DNA of 64,000 nucleotides from Rhyacophila brunnea (taxonomy: Eukaryota > Arthropoda > Insecta > Trichoptera > Rhyacophilidae): the NCBI GenBank assembly GCA_022495005.1, contig JAGYXB010001603.1, positions 186,001-250,000 of the forward strand, given 5' to 3'. Shown piece after piece: positions 26,501-41,500 of this stretch. Position 1 is the first letter of the stretch. Each line of letters opens with the position of its first letter. The notes below the pieces were generated by a model. It was not told the DNA's origin. It was given only the letters and a program-made list of their open reading frames with translations, and did no database searches. Made by a program: the position numbers and the translations under genes.

Positions 26501-29500
26501 TAGTGGAGTCAACTGACATATTATTTTGTTGTCTGAGATTTACATAATAGTATTTTAGTATATGTTTAAATATATTGTATTATAATATAGTGTACTCTGG
26601 TGATATAATAAGGATATATGATTTCGGATCACGCAGCCTTTCATAACTTAAAAAGTGAAGAAGCGACGTTGGACCTGGCTCGATAGGTATATGTCTTAAG
26701 AGACGGATTCCCTTCGCCAAGCTTACTGGATACCAGTGGCAAAGGGTGACTTTTGGAAAGGGGTAGGCTGTGGAGATCTGATAAAAAGAGCACACTTGTC
26801 AGGTATACTTACGAGAATAGTACGATATTTACTACTAATGAATAGATACACACAAGTAAATGACAACGACACACTAATTCAATGAAACTTCAAAAACTCA
26901 TTGACGACATAAAAATGAGCGATGTGTTTAAATTACCTATTTTTCAAAACATGTATACCCATCAAAAATCATTAGATAAAATTTATTTTTATTTATAAAA
27001 ACGATCTATACATACTTATTTATTAATGTTCGATTAAACGCCGTTGAAATTATTTTTTTTAATTATCTAATTATTAATGATTTTGGACAAAGTGCGCAGT
27101 CGTGACATTATTATGCGCGAATGTTTTAGGCTCTGCGACAGGAGCTTACCTTATTTCGTACAAATCAGCAGACTTGCTGAGGTTACGAGACGTAAAGTCC
27201 ATACGAAAAAAATTCAGAATTATTTCACACATAATCGGAGATTTATTTACGTCAAGACGTCGCGGCGTTTATTATTTATTTACGGCGCGCTGTGGTATAT
27301 TTTTTAATACCTTTGCACTCGTTTTGTAAACTGTGTAATACTGTAATACATTCCTACATATACGACATCTCTCGTTGGCAACATAAATTATTTTTATATA
27401 ACATAAAATAATGAAGTGGTTAAGTATATAAATATGTCAATATGCAATTAAAAAAGATTTTTCTTAAGAAGGTAGGCTTTAAATATTGCCTAGTATGAAG
27501 TCTTTGCCACTGCTGGATACCGTCCTCCGAATACCATCGTCTTGGTACTTTAACACGTTGTAGGTGGCAGACCCTGGAAGACGCAAGACTGGTCAGCACA
27601 AGGATTCTTGGAGGCGCCATGTGGTGTCCATATGCTCCAAATAATACCAATTTATACCTACCTACTATTTTCATATTGCCCACATTTGAATACTAGCATT
27701 TATATAAAAAAATAGTTATATATTGTTATAATGATTGTACTTATCGAATTTACTTGAGTATTTATGTTTTACTAATTTATAATTTATTTAATACGATAAT
27801 TTCATTTGATTGGGCACATAAATCACCCCAATAGCATTGCATATTAATTATTAAACATAGTTTACATATTACAATGTAATATAATACACTGTTAAAGTTG
27901 GTATGTGAGTAATACCTACATAAAAAAATGTGATTTAGGCACTTAAAACATTACGCTTTCATACCCTACATCCTTATGTTGTTCACCACAGCTGCACGTC
28001 AAACTATAGGTAATATTCACTTAAAAATGCACCTGTTCAATAGTAAAATAATTAGTAAAATTATCATTGTTTCATTTCCAGATCCCCGGACAGCATCGTG
28101 GCCTTTGGTGGGATCACCATTTCCGATTACCTTCATCCTTGGATTCTACCTTTATTTTGTAAATAGTTTGGGGCCTCGATGGATGGAAAATAGACCACCT
28201 TTCAAACTTAAAAATATTATGATTGTATACAACGCTGGACAAATTGCGATATGCACTTGGATAGTTTACCGGGTAAATATAAATTAATATATTTAATATT
28301 TATAATTTTATGGTCAAATACATTGTCAATTGTCATCAAATAGATGGTGGTTCGAATACTTTTATAGACCATACTAACTATTTACTATGAACATATCATT
28401 ACAATCTGCCTTGTCTCTACATTCATTAGAAAACATAAAGAATTTAGAATAGACGGTTTGGATAATTCTTCGAACAATATATAGGTATACGAAAAATGTA
28501 CATGCGACCAGAAAAGAGATTTGGTTTTTTAATATGGTGGAAAGTGTAAAAAAAGGTTGTTCATTATTGATATACAATAATAACTAGTATTTGACACAGA
28601 ACATAGTTCTGTGAATTTAAGGAGGGGGAACACTAATTGATAACGATGTTTTTTTTAAATAAGTCAGTAGGTACAGTCTATCGTTCATGATCATTATTAA
28701 CTAATTCAATTGAATTAAGTACCGACTTATTAAACGATTAGTTTTAGGTATATATTTAAAAAAATACCTACTCGTTTGTCACTGTACCAATAATACGAAA
28801 TACAAATATCATAATAAATAATTATTCATCATAGTACCATTAAAAACGAAAAAAAAATGATATCGTGTGAAATTTGGTTTGATTGACACACTAATACAGG
28901 TATGTAGGTAGGTACCTATTAATTTTTGAGAAATCCATAAGCATCGGACTCGTGAAAACGGTTTATTTTAAACGGTATTGTCGAAGAATGAAAACGAAAA
29001 ACAGATCGGTGTCAAACTTATTGTATTAGAAAGTGTAGTAATCAACTTAATTAATTAAGAAAATGTATTCTGCTCGTTCATTTTATTTAATTGAAGATTA
29101 TTGAATTGCAACACCGAACTATCAAAATTTTGTGTTAACAGGTGCGGGACATGTGTATTTTAAAAAAAATGTATTTTAGTATTTTATTAAAACAAAAATA
29201 ATATTAGGTATTATTTAAATGTATCTTCTTGAAAAAAAAAACATCTGTCGATGATGTGCCGATAGAGAAATATGAAAGTAAGACTAATGTTGTATAAAAG
29301 GTGTTTCAAACACCACGTCCGGTACAATAATATTAATATACTGATAAATGAAATGCCATATTATTGATATTTTGTCGGTTTCCAGTAATTGCAAAATATC
29401 AATTTAAACTTCTAATTAGTAATAATTTTGTAAATTTATAAGATAACTAAGCTTATGTGAGGTAGTTCAAATTCTGCCAAATAAAAGGAGACACGCTATG

Positions 29501-32500
29501 TAATTAAAAATGAATGTAAACATAGTATAATTATTAAAGTAAATTGTATTGTTTTATTGTTAGTAAATTACATTTTTTTTATTCAGCATTGAAAACACAA
29601 GAGATTTTAAGAATGTTTGATTCTTTTAATTGTTTAAAATATTCAATTTTTAAAAATCTCAAAAACATTATAACAATATAATATATATACTATAACATAA
29701 GATCCCAGAAAAATCTTACAAAATATGGAATTTGATCTCACATCTTCCACTATCTAGGTGAGTGCTCAAACAAGATCATAGAAGTATCTGCTTATGCTGA
29801 GAATGAACAAATTGACCTTTAAAATGATATAAAACCATTTAAAATAGATAAATAGGTTGGATTGTAAAAATATGCTCATAATTAAGTGCCAGTTGGGAAC
29901 CCCTGCTCTAAAGTAAATATAACATGGCAACCATTTCATTTTCCCTGTATGTAAACGTCATTACTTTGATAAAATATTGTACAATATTTATACTCTAACC
30001 AGTTAAAGCAGTTTGAGGGTTTTGGCATCCTCCCATACCATTTCTTTTCCTTCATCCAACAGTGAATAGACTCCGGCTCTTGATGTTGATTATACTATGA
30101 AGTTCTAATGACTATTAGATGCAAATGTACTCAATGGGAATGAATTTATTACATATTATTTTATTTGTAATGTCAGTATAATATAAGTTTAATATGCGTT
30201 ACATCAGTGGAAGAATACTGGGTACATAATATACAAAATACAATTTTATTGTTTAATTTAATTTCCACCGCGCCATACAATAAATAAATTTATTGAATAG
30301 CTTTTAAAGCGGTCATATTAAGAAACCAAAGTTTTAGTACCTAAATCATCTAAAAATAGGTATTATTAGTTAACCACTAAATGCAGGTATTAGTCGTTTG
30401 GCAGTATTGTATGAAATAAAAAAAATAATATTGTCTATACCATTTTTTTGTGGTCATCGTGCTCTAGTATTTGAAATTACCCTTCACTAACAATAATTTT
30501 TGTATAACCAACTATGGTGATTGACGCATTGCTTAAATGAACTTTTACTCGCAGGTACTGTGTTCTAAAGATTATTATCTAGATTCTAGATTTTGGGGTA
30601 TGCAACGGAGACATTGATTGAACTAGAATTTGTATAGTAAGTATAACTTTACTGCTATCTGAGGGTAGGACAAGATCCGTTATAACGGCGATAACAGGAG
30701 AAATTCAACCATTTTCTTTTATTTATCAAGGAAAAGGTCCCAAATTTAGCCATCTTGGAAACAATACCGGCATAGCCAAACACGTCACTCAATGGTCAGT
30801 TGTTACGAATGCCATTATGATTACTTTCCATTTCCATACAATCTCAAAGAAGAGGGTCAACATTGTCAAGGAAAGCCGAACGTGCAGTTTTGACTATAGT
30901 CATATAGGTACATACATAGCTTTACAGTTTACAGCAAAGTTTTCATGGCTGGTTAAAATTGATTAGTCGGCTAGTGTACATAATGATAATTTTGTATTCG
31001 CTTCCAGCCGATAGGAAAGTGTCTCTTGAAGTGGTGTAATACCCAATGTTTTATATATTATTATTTACCTACGCACTATATTTTATCGGTAGGGCTTAAA
31101 TACATCTACATTATAGATACAAAACTAAAAATGGGAACATAAAAGATAAATAAAAACAATTTTAAAATAGCATTGGTACCTACTTTAATATTTTTAGAAA
31201 TCAGAGAGATATAAGTTTTTATACAAAATCATAGTACATATACACAGCTAGACTAGATTATTCATATAAATTATGAAAAAAATCATCTCGATATCTCACA
31301 AGGTTCCGAAGTTATATGATAAAACTTTAAAATATAGAAGCGGTAGCGGTATGGGTAGAAGGACACGTGCTTACATCCAACCGTTGTATATTGTCTTAAT
31401 TTTATGTGAAATGTGAAAAAAATGGAAGCTGAATAAAATTTTCATTAAAAACAGAACAAAAACATATCGGTTTTCTAGTTGTTTTTTTTTGTAATTTTAT
31501 CTTCTATAAGTAAGTACTTAGTATTTTTATTCCTATGCATACTTTACTATGAGAAAAGGTTCATTATTTTGTATTTGACACGATAAGCTGGAAGTTCCAA
31601 TTGATTACTGAAGTACTCCCAAAATCTTGGATGTGGTTATATTAAATTATAATGAAACATTATGATAATTTATACTATTTCATACCTAATATTATTCCCT
31701 TTATAACGGATTTTTAAATGAAAAAAAAACAACTACTATTATTGAATAATAATAATATTTATATAATAAGTATATATATTATTGAATATTTTCTTGTGGA
31801 GATTTATAAAATTTTGAAAAATTGTCAAATAGTTTTTGATTTTTGAAATTAAATATCCATATCAATAACATATTTTTATCAACTTATTATTTTCATATAA
31901 CAGATTTTTAAATTTACAAGCATTAGTAAAATTAATAATCCCTGCAGTTCGTCAAGTAATAATAATGCAAGAAAATAATAATTTGTAGGTATATTGATTC
32001 TTTTCTTACAAAATTTATACATTCGTGCAAACAACGTAAGTATATTTATATTGATATGTATGGTATTGGTTTCCATGTTTCAACATCTCGAAACGTCTAA
32101 ATCATGAGTGTTTAACCTTTTGATTTCATTGGGTCACATTGAGTGAAGAGGAATTCTCATGGGCCACACATGAGTCGTATATTTTATCTCTTGCCGTGAA
32201 AATATTTTGGGTTTACCTTTTTTAGATTTTTTCTGATACAAATTTTCTGTCCAGAATCAAAGTTGACAAGTTATTTTTAGATTTTAATGTGAAAAATTCT
32301 TCAGTATAATCAGTTTTTCTGTCCACAAAAAAGTATGCTTTTCAAAATAACTGAGTTTTTGGTGCCGAGTCAAATTACTAAATGAACGATTTTGCATGCG
32401 GCCTGTGGCCCGCGGGTTGGACACGCCTGCTCAAAATGGTGTTGGAACCTTAAAATTACTCTTTTACACATCATAACAATTTATTTGAATTTCAAACCAA

Positions 32501-35500
32501 TTTAATATTTGTAATTTTCCATATTCATCAATAGAATCGGGGTTTTTATGGAAATACGTATATTATATTTTAAATTCCATCTAAAGATGCTCTGTAAATC
32601 TCTATGTAGTGAGATTTACGTAATTATGTCATTCATATAGATAAATATAACATATTATACCGTATTATAATACTTACATACCCATTATTCTAAACTTATC
32701 TGACAAGAATATAAGATCATACAAAAAGTTTCCGCTTGAAATTATCACCGTATGAAATTCAATTATGTAGGCAGTTAATTATAGGAAAACTAGTTGGGGG
32801 TGTAAGTTAAAGATTAAAAAGCGAATAGTTATTGTCTAATTTGTGTTATATCAGCAGGGTTGCGAATAGAAAAACACATCCCAAATTGTATCTATATCTT
32901 GCGATTATTAATTATAATGTTATGTGATGACATAAGCATTTAAAAATGGTCCATTATTATCGCCAGAACAACACTTGTTGTATAGAGATGATAATTCAAA
33001 TTGAGTGAAATATATTGAAATACTGACCTTTGAATTTCAAAAATATTTAAACAAATTTCGTCTGGTAATTATAATTTTTTCATGAATGAAGTATTGAAAA
33101 ATAATAATATATTATATCTATGGAAATATATCAATTTAAATTTATAAGATTATTTTTCTGACTCGTCATTAATTATTATTTCGATAGAAAGAATATTCAA
33201 TTGGAAATCTCCGCAAATTGCTTTATGATTTTTTAAAGTCTGCTTACAGAATGTTGGTAATGTAAATATAGGCACCTACTACAAAAAAAGATAGACTACA
33301 GAGGCAACGGAAAGGAAAGTAGTTAGGTATTTCAGTTGTAAATAATCAACAATTCACGAAATTCAATTATTTTTCTTTTAATCAAGTAAAGTTTTGGGCA
33401 GGGTGTCGCAACATTAAAAGTTTTACTTCCAAAACTACCTCCTAGCTAAGTATAGGTAAAATCGGTATACAGTGGCACTAAAGGCGATTCGCGGGATTAT
33501 TGGAATAATTATTTGGTGCAATGCCTATTTATATGGCATGCTTACTTTTCACTCTCTTGAATCTCATCGGTCTCTTCTGCTCTTGAAACACTTTTGCCTG
33601 TTATCGCGAGGGATGGTTTCCAATCCTGGTGTCCTAATGAATTTGAATTTACATGCGCCTGTCAATTACCTATGTGGTCGCAGCCATGATTTATTCTGGA
33701 TTGGAACCGTTTCCTCGTGTCAAGCCTATCAGGCACCATTAGCGAGGGGTGCAAGATTAGTAAATGCGCTCCCTAAAAACATAGACATTTTCAATGGTGT
33801 ACTTTGCATTTTGTTTTTGAAACTGTATTTTTCTGTATAAAATTGTGTTTTTTTATTTTCAAAAATTATATTTTTCTGTATTAAATTGTACGTAAGTATG
33901 TTTTGATTTTATTTCATTTTTTTTGTTATTATTATTATTATATTTTTTTTTCTATATTCTCTTCTTCTCTCTTGTGAGGGTAATGTTTGACTTATAATGT
34001 AAATCTCATGTTGTGTACGTCTTGAATTTAGATTTGTTATGTCCACAATGTTTTGTATTCTTAAATAAATAAATAAATATGCGAGCAAACAATACCAGAA
34101 TGTCCCCATGGTGCCGCTGTTTACTGATTTACTCATATTTAGCTATTTAGCTATCAGCTATTTACATATTTTATATGATAGAACAAGTATAATCTTGGAA
34201 AGATTTGGTCTAGCTAATTCGACTTATACATATTAATAATTCGTTAATTATATATGTTTTTAAATACGTTTTGTTTATGTTTCAGTCGCTGGTGTTGGCT
34301 TGGGGAGGATACTATAAATTAGTCTGCCAGCCCGTGGACTTCTCCAACAGTGAAAGAGCCATAGAGATTGCTTCATGTGTATATTTATACTTTCAAATAA
34401 AACTGACAGACTTATTGGACACAGTAAGAACTAATTTATTAACACACATTCAATTAATAAATTATGATATAGCCAGGGTTGTATATTATAATAATGGGTC
34501 ATCAAACGTATGTAAATTTGACGTATTGTAACATAAGTTTCATTAATTGCAAATAGTTAATTTTTAATAAAGTAATCTTTGTCGATATTAAATTTTACTT
34601 TATTTTCAATATATGAAATTCATTATTATTATTATAATATTCCCTAATGTTCGTTTCACGTTTCCCTTAACTTTATTAATAATTAATGATTACTTTACTT
34701 TAAATGGTTACGCCCTTAATTCTACGATACTATAAAATATTTGAACATACAATTATTATTTTTGTTATCATGGATGTTTGACAAAAAAAAATATTGTCTA
34801 TATTTTTGGACAACACTAAGTATCAATTATCATTATATATTATCTATGTTCTATAATATTCTATGCTATGCTAATATAATTGGAGCATACTTTCAAATAA
34901 TGACATCTAAATATACATATTAAATTGATTATTAAATTCAAATGTAACTACATAAACGATTGCATTAACTCTCACCAACAATCTCCATGTCTATATATTG
35001 TATCTTCAAATAGTGGGATATATGTAGAGTTATTAGATGGTATTACCCTTTTATAACGTTTTTGGTATTTCTTTGTAAATATGAAATATTAAACTTATTA
35101 TATTTTAGTGATATTAGGTACTTAATGACATGTTTTATATATACATATGCATATGAGATTGCTAATGATAACGGTTACTTAAATAAAATTATATTTTGTA
35201 ATAGGTCCTTACCTATCTCAAATTATAAATCTTATTTATATTTATACAAAATTCTAAATTTAACATTGGTAATGTACAAGACATTGCTGGTCCCTATTAT
35301 TGACTAATTTGAGTAGTAAATAATTTAAATTATTTCTTTAATATTTTATTAGATGAAATAATCGGTACTCTTTGACTTATTAGCACACCTATAATATTTC
35401 GTATTTGACTTTAAAATTCTATATAAAAAAATTGAATATTAGTCATTATTTCCAAAATATAAAAATAAGAGATATATTAAGGTATATGTAGACGTAATGA

Positions 35501-38500
35501 CCCAAATGAACAATCGCATATTATGCTGGAGTTCAATTAATATAACATGTGTTACCACCTATGTAGGCGGTTACATATTTTTATTTATTATATTGTAAAT
35601 ATAATATCATTACATTACCAATGTCACGATTAATTATTAAATTTATAGCAGGATTTTAATATGATTGATAAACGATAAAGAGGACCAAGGGGACTTGGAG
35701 AAGTCTTCACCCAGTAATGGATAAATCCAATTTGATGTTGATAAATCAAATATTGTCCTACAATAGGCATACGAAATATACATTAAGAGCTATTTGGTTA
35801 TATGTCTAATTAGTAACCGGACAAAACAGAACAGTGACAAAACAGAACAGCTAGGGAAAAAATGAAACATTAATTTTTGTGGAATCTATATAGGTTCGGT
35901 TAGGTTAGGTTAGGTCATTATTTCGTTGTACCTAGTCACCCAATCATTTTAAACATATTATATTGATTAAAATGATATATCCTAAGCTTGCCGGCAACAC
36001 CGAGTTAAGTCCCGTTTATTTGAGGCTTTCTAGCGATTAGGAATGCAGAAATTAGATACTTATATAATTTGATTTATTATGGCGTATTGAAAATCTGTGC
36101 TGTTAAAAATCTATCACCATAATAGAGATAGGACAATTTCAATATTAACTTTATATTTTTCCTGAAATGTCATAGTTATATTTATCGTTGTTCTGTTTTG
36201 TCACTGTTCTGTTTTGTCATGGAACCGTCTAATTAATTTAGTGCTATTACAAAAATGACACATCTAAAATAAAATATTATTTTCTAGGTTTTCTTCGTAT
36301 TAAGAAAAAAGAATAGTCACGTTACATTTTTGCACGTGTACCACCATACTGGGATGGTTGTCCTGGTTTGGGCCGCTTCAAAGTATTTACCAGGTAAGAT
36401 AATTAATTAGTAGGTTTTGAATTTATAATTTTTTTGTAATAAATATGTTTTACACTTATAGGTAAGATATCTAAGATAATATTGTTAATAAACTCACATA
36501 AAAATAGTCAGTCATCTAGATCTAATTCTCCATTTCAAGTATTTATATTATTCAAATAAAATGATGTTTCGCTTATTTATAATAATCTATATTTTTCAAT
36601 ACCTACTATGCTTTCAATTAAATGGATCAATATTTCATTTTTGATAAGACAATTTATTATTGGATATAATGGTTTCATATTTATGCCAAATTATGGTATT
36701 ATTTTTTTTATAATTACATGTATTCTAAGGTTGCAACTGGAAAACCATATTACCAATAGAGAGAAGCAACAAAGATTCCGTAAAAATATCTTCCGCTAAA
36801 ATAATATTCACAGTAGATCACATCATAAATAATAAAAAATAGAATTTAAAACATTTACTTATTGTACAATTTCTTGACCTTGCCAAATTATTTGATCTAG
36901 TCTGTACTAGATATATATACATACTAAAAGAAATGGAAACAAAGCGTGCACTCATTAACATCAGCTAGGAATTAATTAATATAAATAATAATACAACAGT
37001 GAAAGTGAATAGTGAACTCTCCAGTGTTATATGAACCGCCACGGGTATGAAACAAGGATATATTATATTCATTTATCTTCAATATTATAATAGATAAACT
37101 AATCGAATAAGTTATCTCGCTCACAGTAGGCTTCAAAATAGGGTTGATCATCAAAATTGTATGCGATGCAGACAGCGCCATAACTATAGGAGAATTACTG
37201 AAGCCAAAGAATATTACAGAGACCTGAAATTATGGCACATACATTCGATAATATGGCCATATAATTTTGTATTTGAAAAAAAATGTAGGTTCCTAACATT
37301 GTCAAAGGCTAGATGCAAATTTGTGATCATGAATATATCTACCGATAGTGCAGATTATAGAATTCAGATATTTGGAGGTAGTTAAATGGCATGTCAATGT
37401 CAATAAAGTTATAGCCATATCGGTATGTGTACAAGACATAGATTCGAAAAACAAAAACACTAGAATAATATACAGCGATTCACGTAGGTACATACTATTT
37501 TTTTTTTATAAAATATGTTTTATATTATCAGTTTATATGACACAAAAACCAAATGTATGTTTCGAAGCCTAGAATTGAGGACTTTCAAATGTATTTCAGG
37601 AAAAAATCAATAGATATCACATAAAAATTAATAAACCTGAAAAATTTGCAAATTTGAAAACGTATTAAGATGGGGAAGAAAACGTAGAATATCCTGGAAT
37701 ACACACGTGAAAAGGATAGGTGAAACTAGTATCCTACGCATCGTGTTACATAGAATATCCTCATGCCGTGATTATTTACCCACACCTTGAACCGCAATCG
37801 ATTTCGTATTTTGAGGAGTGTGGTTCAGGATTCTGACAATTAATGACGGCTTTTTTTTACCATGTCCGATCTTAAGAAAAACATGTAGACCTTCACGGGG
37901 TGGAGGTTTTATATTAACATATTTTTTTTATTTAAAAAAATGCCGTAAATGACCACGAAACTATAAACACATGCCCGCGGACATTTAGTTAGCCTTAACA
38001 TAATATTGACAAATGATAAACAGGAACTAAAAATATATAATATGTATTCTCAGATACAAGATTGATGTAAAAAATAGTTCACATTTCGTAGTTACCAGCT
38101 TCTCTAATGTATGTCAGTTAGTCGGTGAGTATAGGAATAATAATAATAATTTGTTCACATCAGCGATCGCTTTGATTAATTGTTTTTCAATATTCAAACC
38201 TTTCATTAGAAATTGAACTCATTAGTCAAATGGAGAAACCTTTAAGAAGTTGTTTTGATTTATTATTAAAATGTAAAGACAATAAGTCTTAGAACATTAG
38301 TTATACTTCCATATCGATTAGGTTAATATTTAATTTGGAATTAGTAATTGAAGTGGCGTTTACATGGTAAAACTTTATAATGGTTTCAATTTTTTTTGTT
38401 GATTTATTAATTATTGATGTAGATATACAACAGTAATTTGGAAAACAAATCAAACTTCTTAACGACACTTTATCGATAAATTATTTTTAAGATTCATTGA

Positions 38501-41500
38501 CGGAAATAGTTGCTGTCGATATCAATAATTTAAAATCAAAATATATGTATTTACATAAACGCCGCCGTTCAGGCAAATGTTACTATTGCTTATTATTCAG
38601 ACACAGTTAATATAATATGTTTCGTGACAATGACTTTTATCTGACAATATAATAATTTAAATTATGCCAATTTGTCGATTGATTATGTAGATATAATATT
38701 TTTATCGACAATTCATATTTTAATTAGTTTTAGTCTTAATTCTGATGATGTAGTGCTAAAGAGGTATCAAATGGTTGACTTTATAGAAACATGCCACTAT
38801 GCTCTATCGTATATATCACTATAAAAATCAACATGTCATTGTCATGTTTGAAATTATCAATAAAGCAGTATTTTGATACATCAGCTATCCGTGGTGATAG
38901 CACCTTTTAAAGTTATTCTTTTATCAATACATGCATATCATTTTATTGTTAATTGTAATTGAACATATATTCTATTACTAGTCGTTTAAAACTAAATTGC
39001 ATTAAAGGACGCATCGTCTCTTGGTTAGTCAAGTTGACCAAAAGTTGAATTATTGTACTTTCTTATTTAAATTAAACTACATACTGTATATAGATAAGTA
39101 GATACCAAATTTGAATTGATAAATGTTATAATATAAAGAAAATGTAACCATACCTACCAATTTAGATAGATGTCATACTGCCAATTCTGGATCCATTACG
39201 CCAGTGAATGAATTGAATACACACACGAATAGTCGCCAGCTACGCCATTCCATAAATTTTAATGAAAGTAAAAGTTATTTTTTTATTAATTAAACAGCGC
39301 ATTTTCATCGAATCACAAAAAGTAGGTCATTCAATAATGGTATCTCCCTTATGGGTTTCTTGATTTTTGTAATTGAGTATTTTTTTTTTATTTCCACGAA
39401 GAATTGGTTTGTTAAATAAAAAAACATCGCCAAAGAGCTTTTATGCACAGGTGTATAACGAGTACATTTTTGGCTTGTTATAATGCCGACTGATAGCATC
39501 TTATTGGCCTTTCCATTTCGAATACAAATAAGAAAAAAACTATTTTTTACAGTATCTATGTTTTTTAGTATGATTTTTAATTTTATAATGAAAGCGATCA
39601 TACGATGGAATAAAATCAACCCACTAACAGCTAAAACTTTATGCTTTATAGCAAAACAAAACTAATTTAAACGGCTGTGATTTATAATATATATGATATT
39701 AGATAGAGAAAATGTGTCGGGAACAAGTAATTTACTATTTTCTATGAACAAGATAGGGGAAATGGATAGTAGTATTACTAAAAATTAATTATTTTACGAT
39801 TATTTTAGACGCGTTCACAATTAGGTATGTACATGATTGAATTGAAGATACCCAATAATTAAAAATGAATTCACAGTTATATAGTAGGTACATAGGTATT
39901 TTTTACTAATTTTGATACACTATATAACGCAACTTCTCACTTAGGAATCGTCCTACTACCTTACAATTTAATTATTATTATAATAATGGTTACATATTAT
40001 AATATGTAGGGTAATAATTAAAATAAGTACATATTCACATAGAAAAATTATTGTATTCACTAGCAATATCCAGATATTATATGGTATAAATAATATATAT
40101 TTTTGGGTACCTACCTAATCTTGTAATTGCAAAAATTGTAGGTATTTTATTCAGAAGCAATCATTACAGTATAGTTCAAATATTTATATCTAGTAATGCA
40201 TATTTTTGATTAATCCTTAAATTAATGAATACTATACTACGTATAGTACCTACAAACTTTAGTTTCGGTTTTTTGAGCAAAAGAGAAATCGATTTTACCA
40301 TAAATTTTATATTCAATGATATCTACCGTTAATATGAATCATTATTTCAATTTTGCTGATATATGTCATTGTAATTTGTAATTGTTGGATATAATTTGTA
40401 ATCAATTGACGCGAGTCGGAGATGATATTATATTATGTAGGTATGGGCCAGATTTTAGCAGTTATTTTTTAACGGATATATTCAAATCAGTTTTAACCAC
40501 AAACATATTCGATGTTGACCGGGAAAACGTATTACAGGATTCTATAAGGTGGATTGATTGATTATTTATGATAATATAATTGTTAAAAATAATTTCAACA
40601 TAAAAAATTAATACAGCATTTTGATAGTAAAAAGTGCTTTTTGATGAAAATATACTGAAGTAGAAAAAACTATAAAATATTTACCGAAATCACTTATATT
40701 TGTTGTATATGAGTATTTTTTTTATTAAAAAGAGGAAAATCGTGCATTTAAGGGTTAAATAAAGAATGTAAGTATATTATGGAGGGTTTATCACGAAAAT
40801 ATTTAAATTCATTTTTTCCCGTAAATTTTACCAAATGCGTTTAAAATTACTTAAAAATCGACTTAATAAACTAACATATTTTTTATGTCTCTTGTTTGTT
40901 CAAATTATATATAAAAAATATTCAGTCATCGGTTTGTGACAAAACCGATAATTTATTATTCAGTTAATATTTTTGTCGTATCCGTTTTTTGAAGTGTTAG
41001 AATGCAAAAACAGCTGACACATTCACGTTGGCTCTGTTAGAATTTTAAAGAGTTAGATAGCCAAAAAACTTATAATGAGACTATCGCATGATAAAGTAAA
41101 GAGAAACAAAAAAATACTTCTATGATGTGAACTAATTTAGAGTGTATACATAGCATAGCTCAGCTGGACTATGGACGGCGCATGTATAGGAACAAGAACA
41201 AACTGTTTTTTGCAGCGGTCACTGGTCATGAAAAAGCGTAGCCCACTTTATATTTTTGACAGTAATAAAATTTATTTTCTTCCTTTTTTTTATTGTGTTT
41301 ACGACGACTGATCACTTATAGATATTTTACTATTTAAAAATATCTCTGGGCGAAATCGTAAAATACATTTGCAGATGAATGCTTCCATCTAGTGTTGCCG
41401 ATTATTATGATAATTTATTTCAGACTCCAATTTTGATTCATTTTATATGTACATAATATATTTAAGTTCGTATAAGTATATTTACTAATTAAATTTTTAA

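Larger units (their letters stand above)
8570..28081 (+). other. Elongase intron 1 (proposed)
   Basis: A 19.5-kb intron inferred from the phase match of exons 1 and 2. It is filled with the transposon relics listed separately. Outside those I see no other host exon. Confidence 0.55.
28273..34285 (+). other. Elongase intron 2
   Basis: A 6.0-kb intron between well supported exons. It contains a LINE 3' relic at 30049-30090, a hAT MITE at 32103-32429 and a LINE fragment at 33435-34080. The rest is AT-rich with no feature. Confidence 0.85.
34424..36287 (+). other. Elongase intron 3
   Basis: A 1.9-kb intron. It holds a LINE scrap (35690-35745) and a MITE (35813-36227). AT-driven frames at 34741-34923 and 35062-35307 have no family features. 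Confidence 0.85.

Noticed and set aside
27976..28009. Alternative elongase exon 1 (MLFTTAARQTI plus one base, then GTAATATT)
   Set aside because: The phase fits, but the intron would be only 72 bp while all others exceed 1 kb, the donor is weaker, and the N-terminus is less like the family. Kept only as a fallback to 8524-8569.
29882..29912. Possible hAT end (inverted: agagcaggggttcccaactg)
   Set aside because: It resembles a hAT terminus, but I could not find a matching opposite end or a target duplication.
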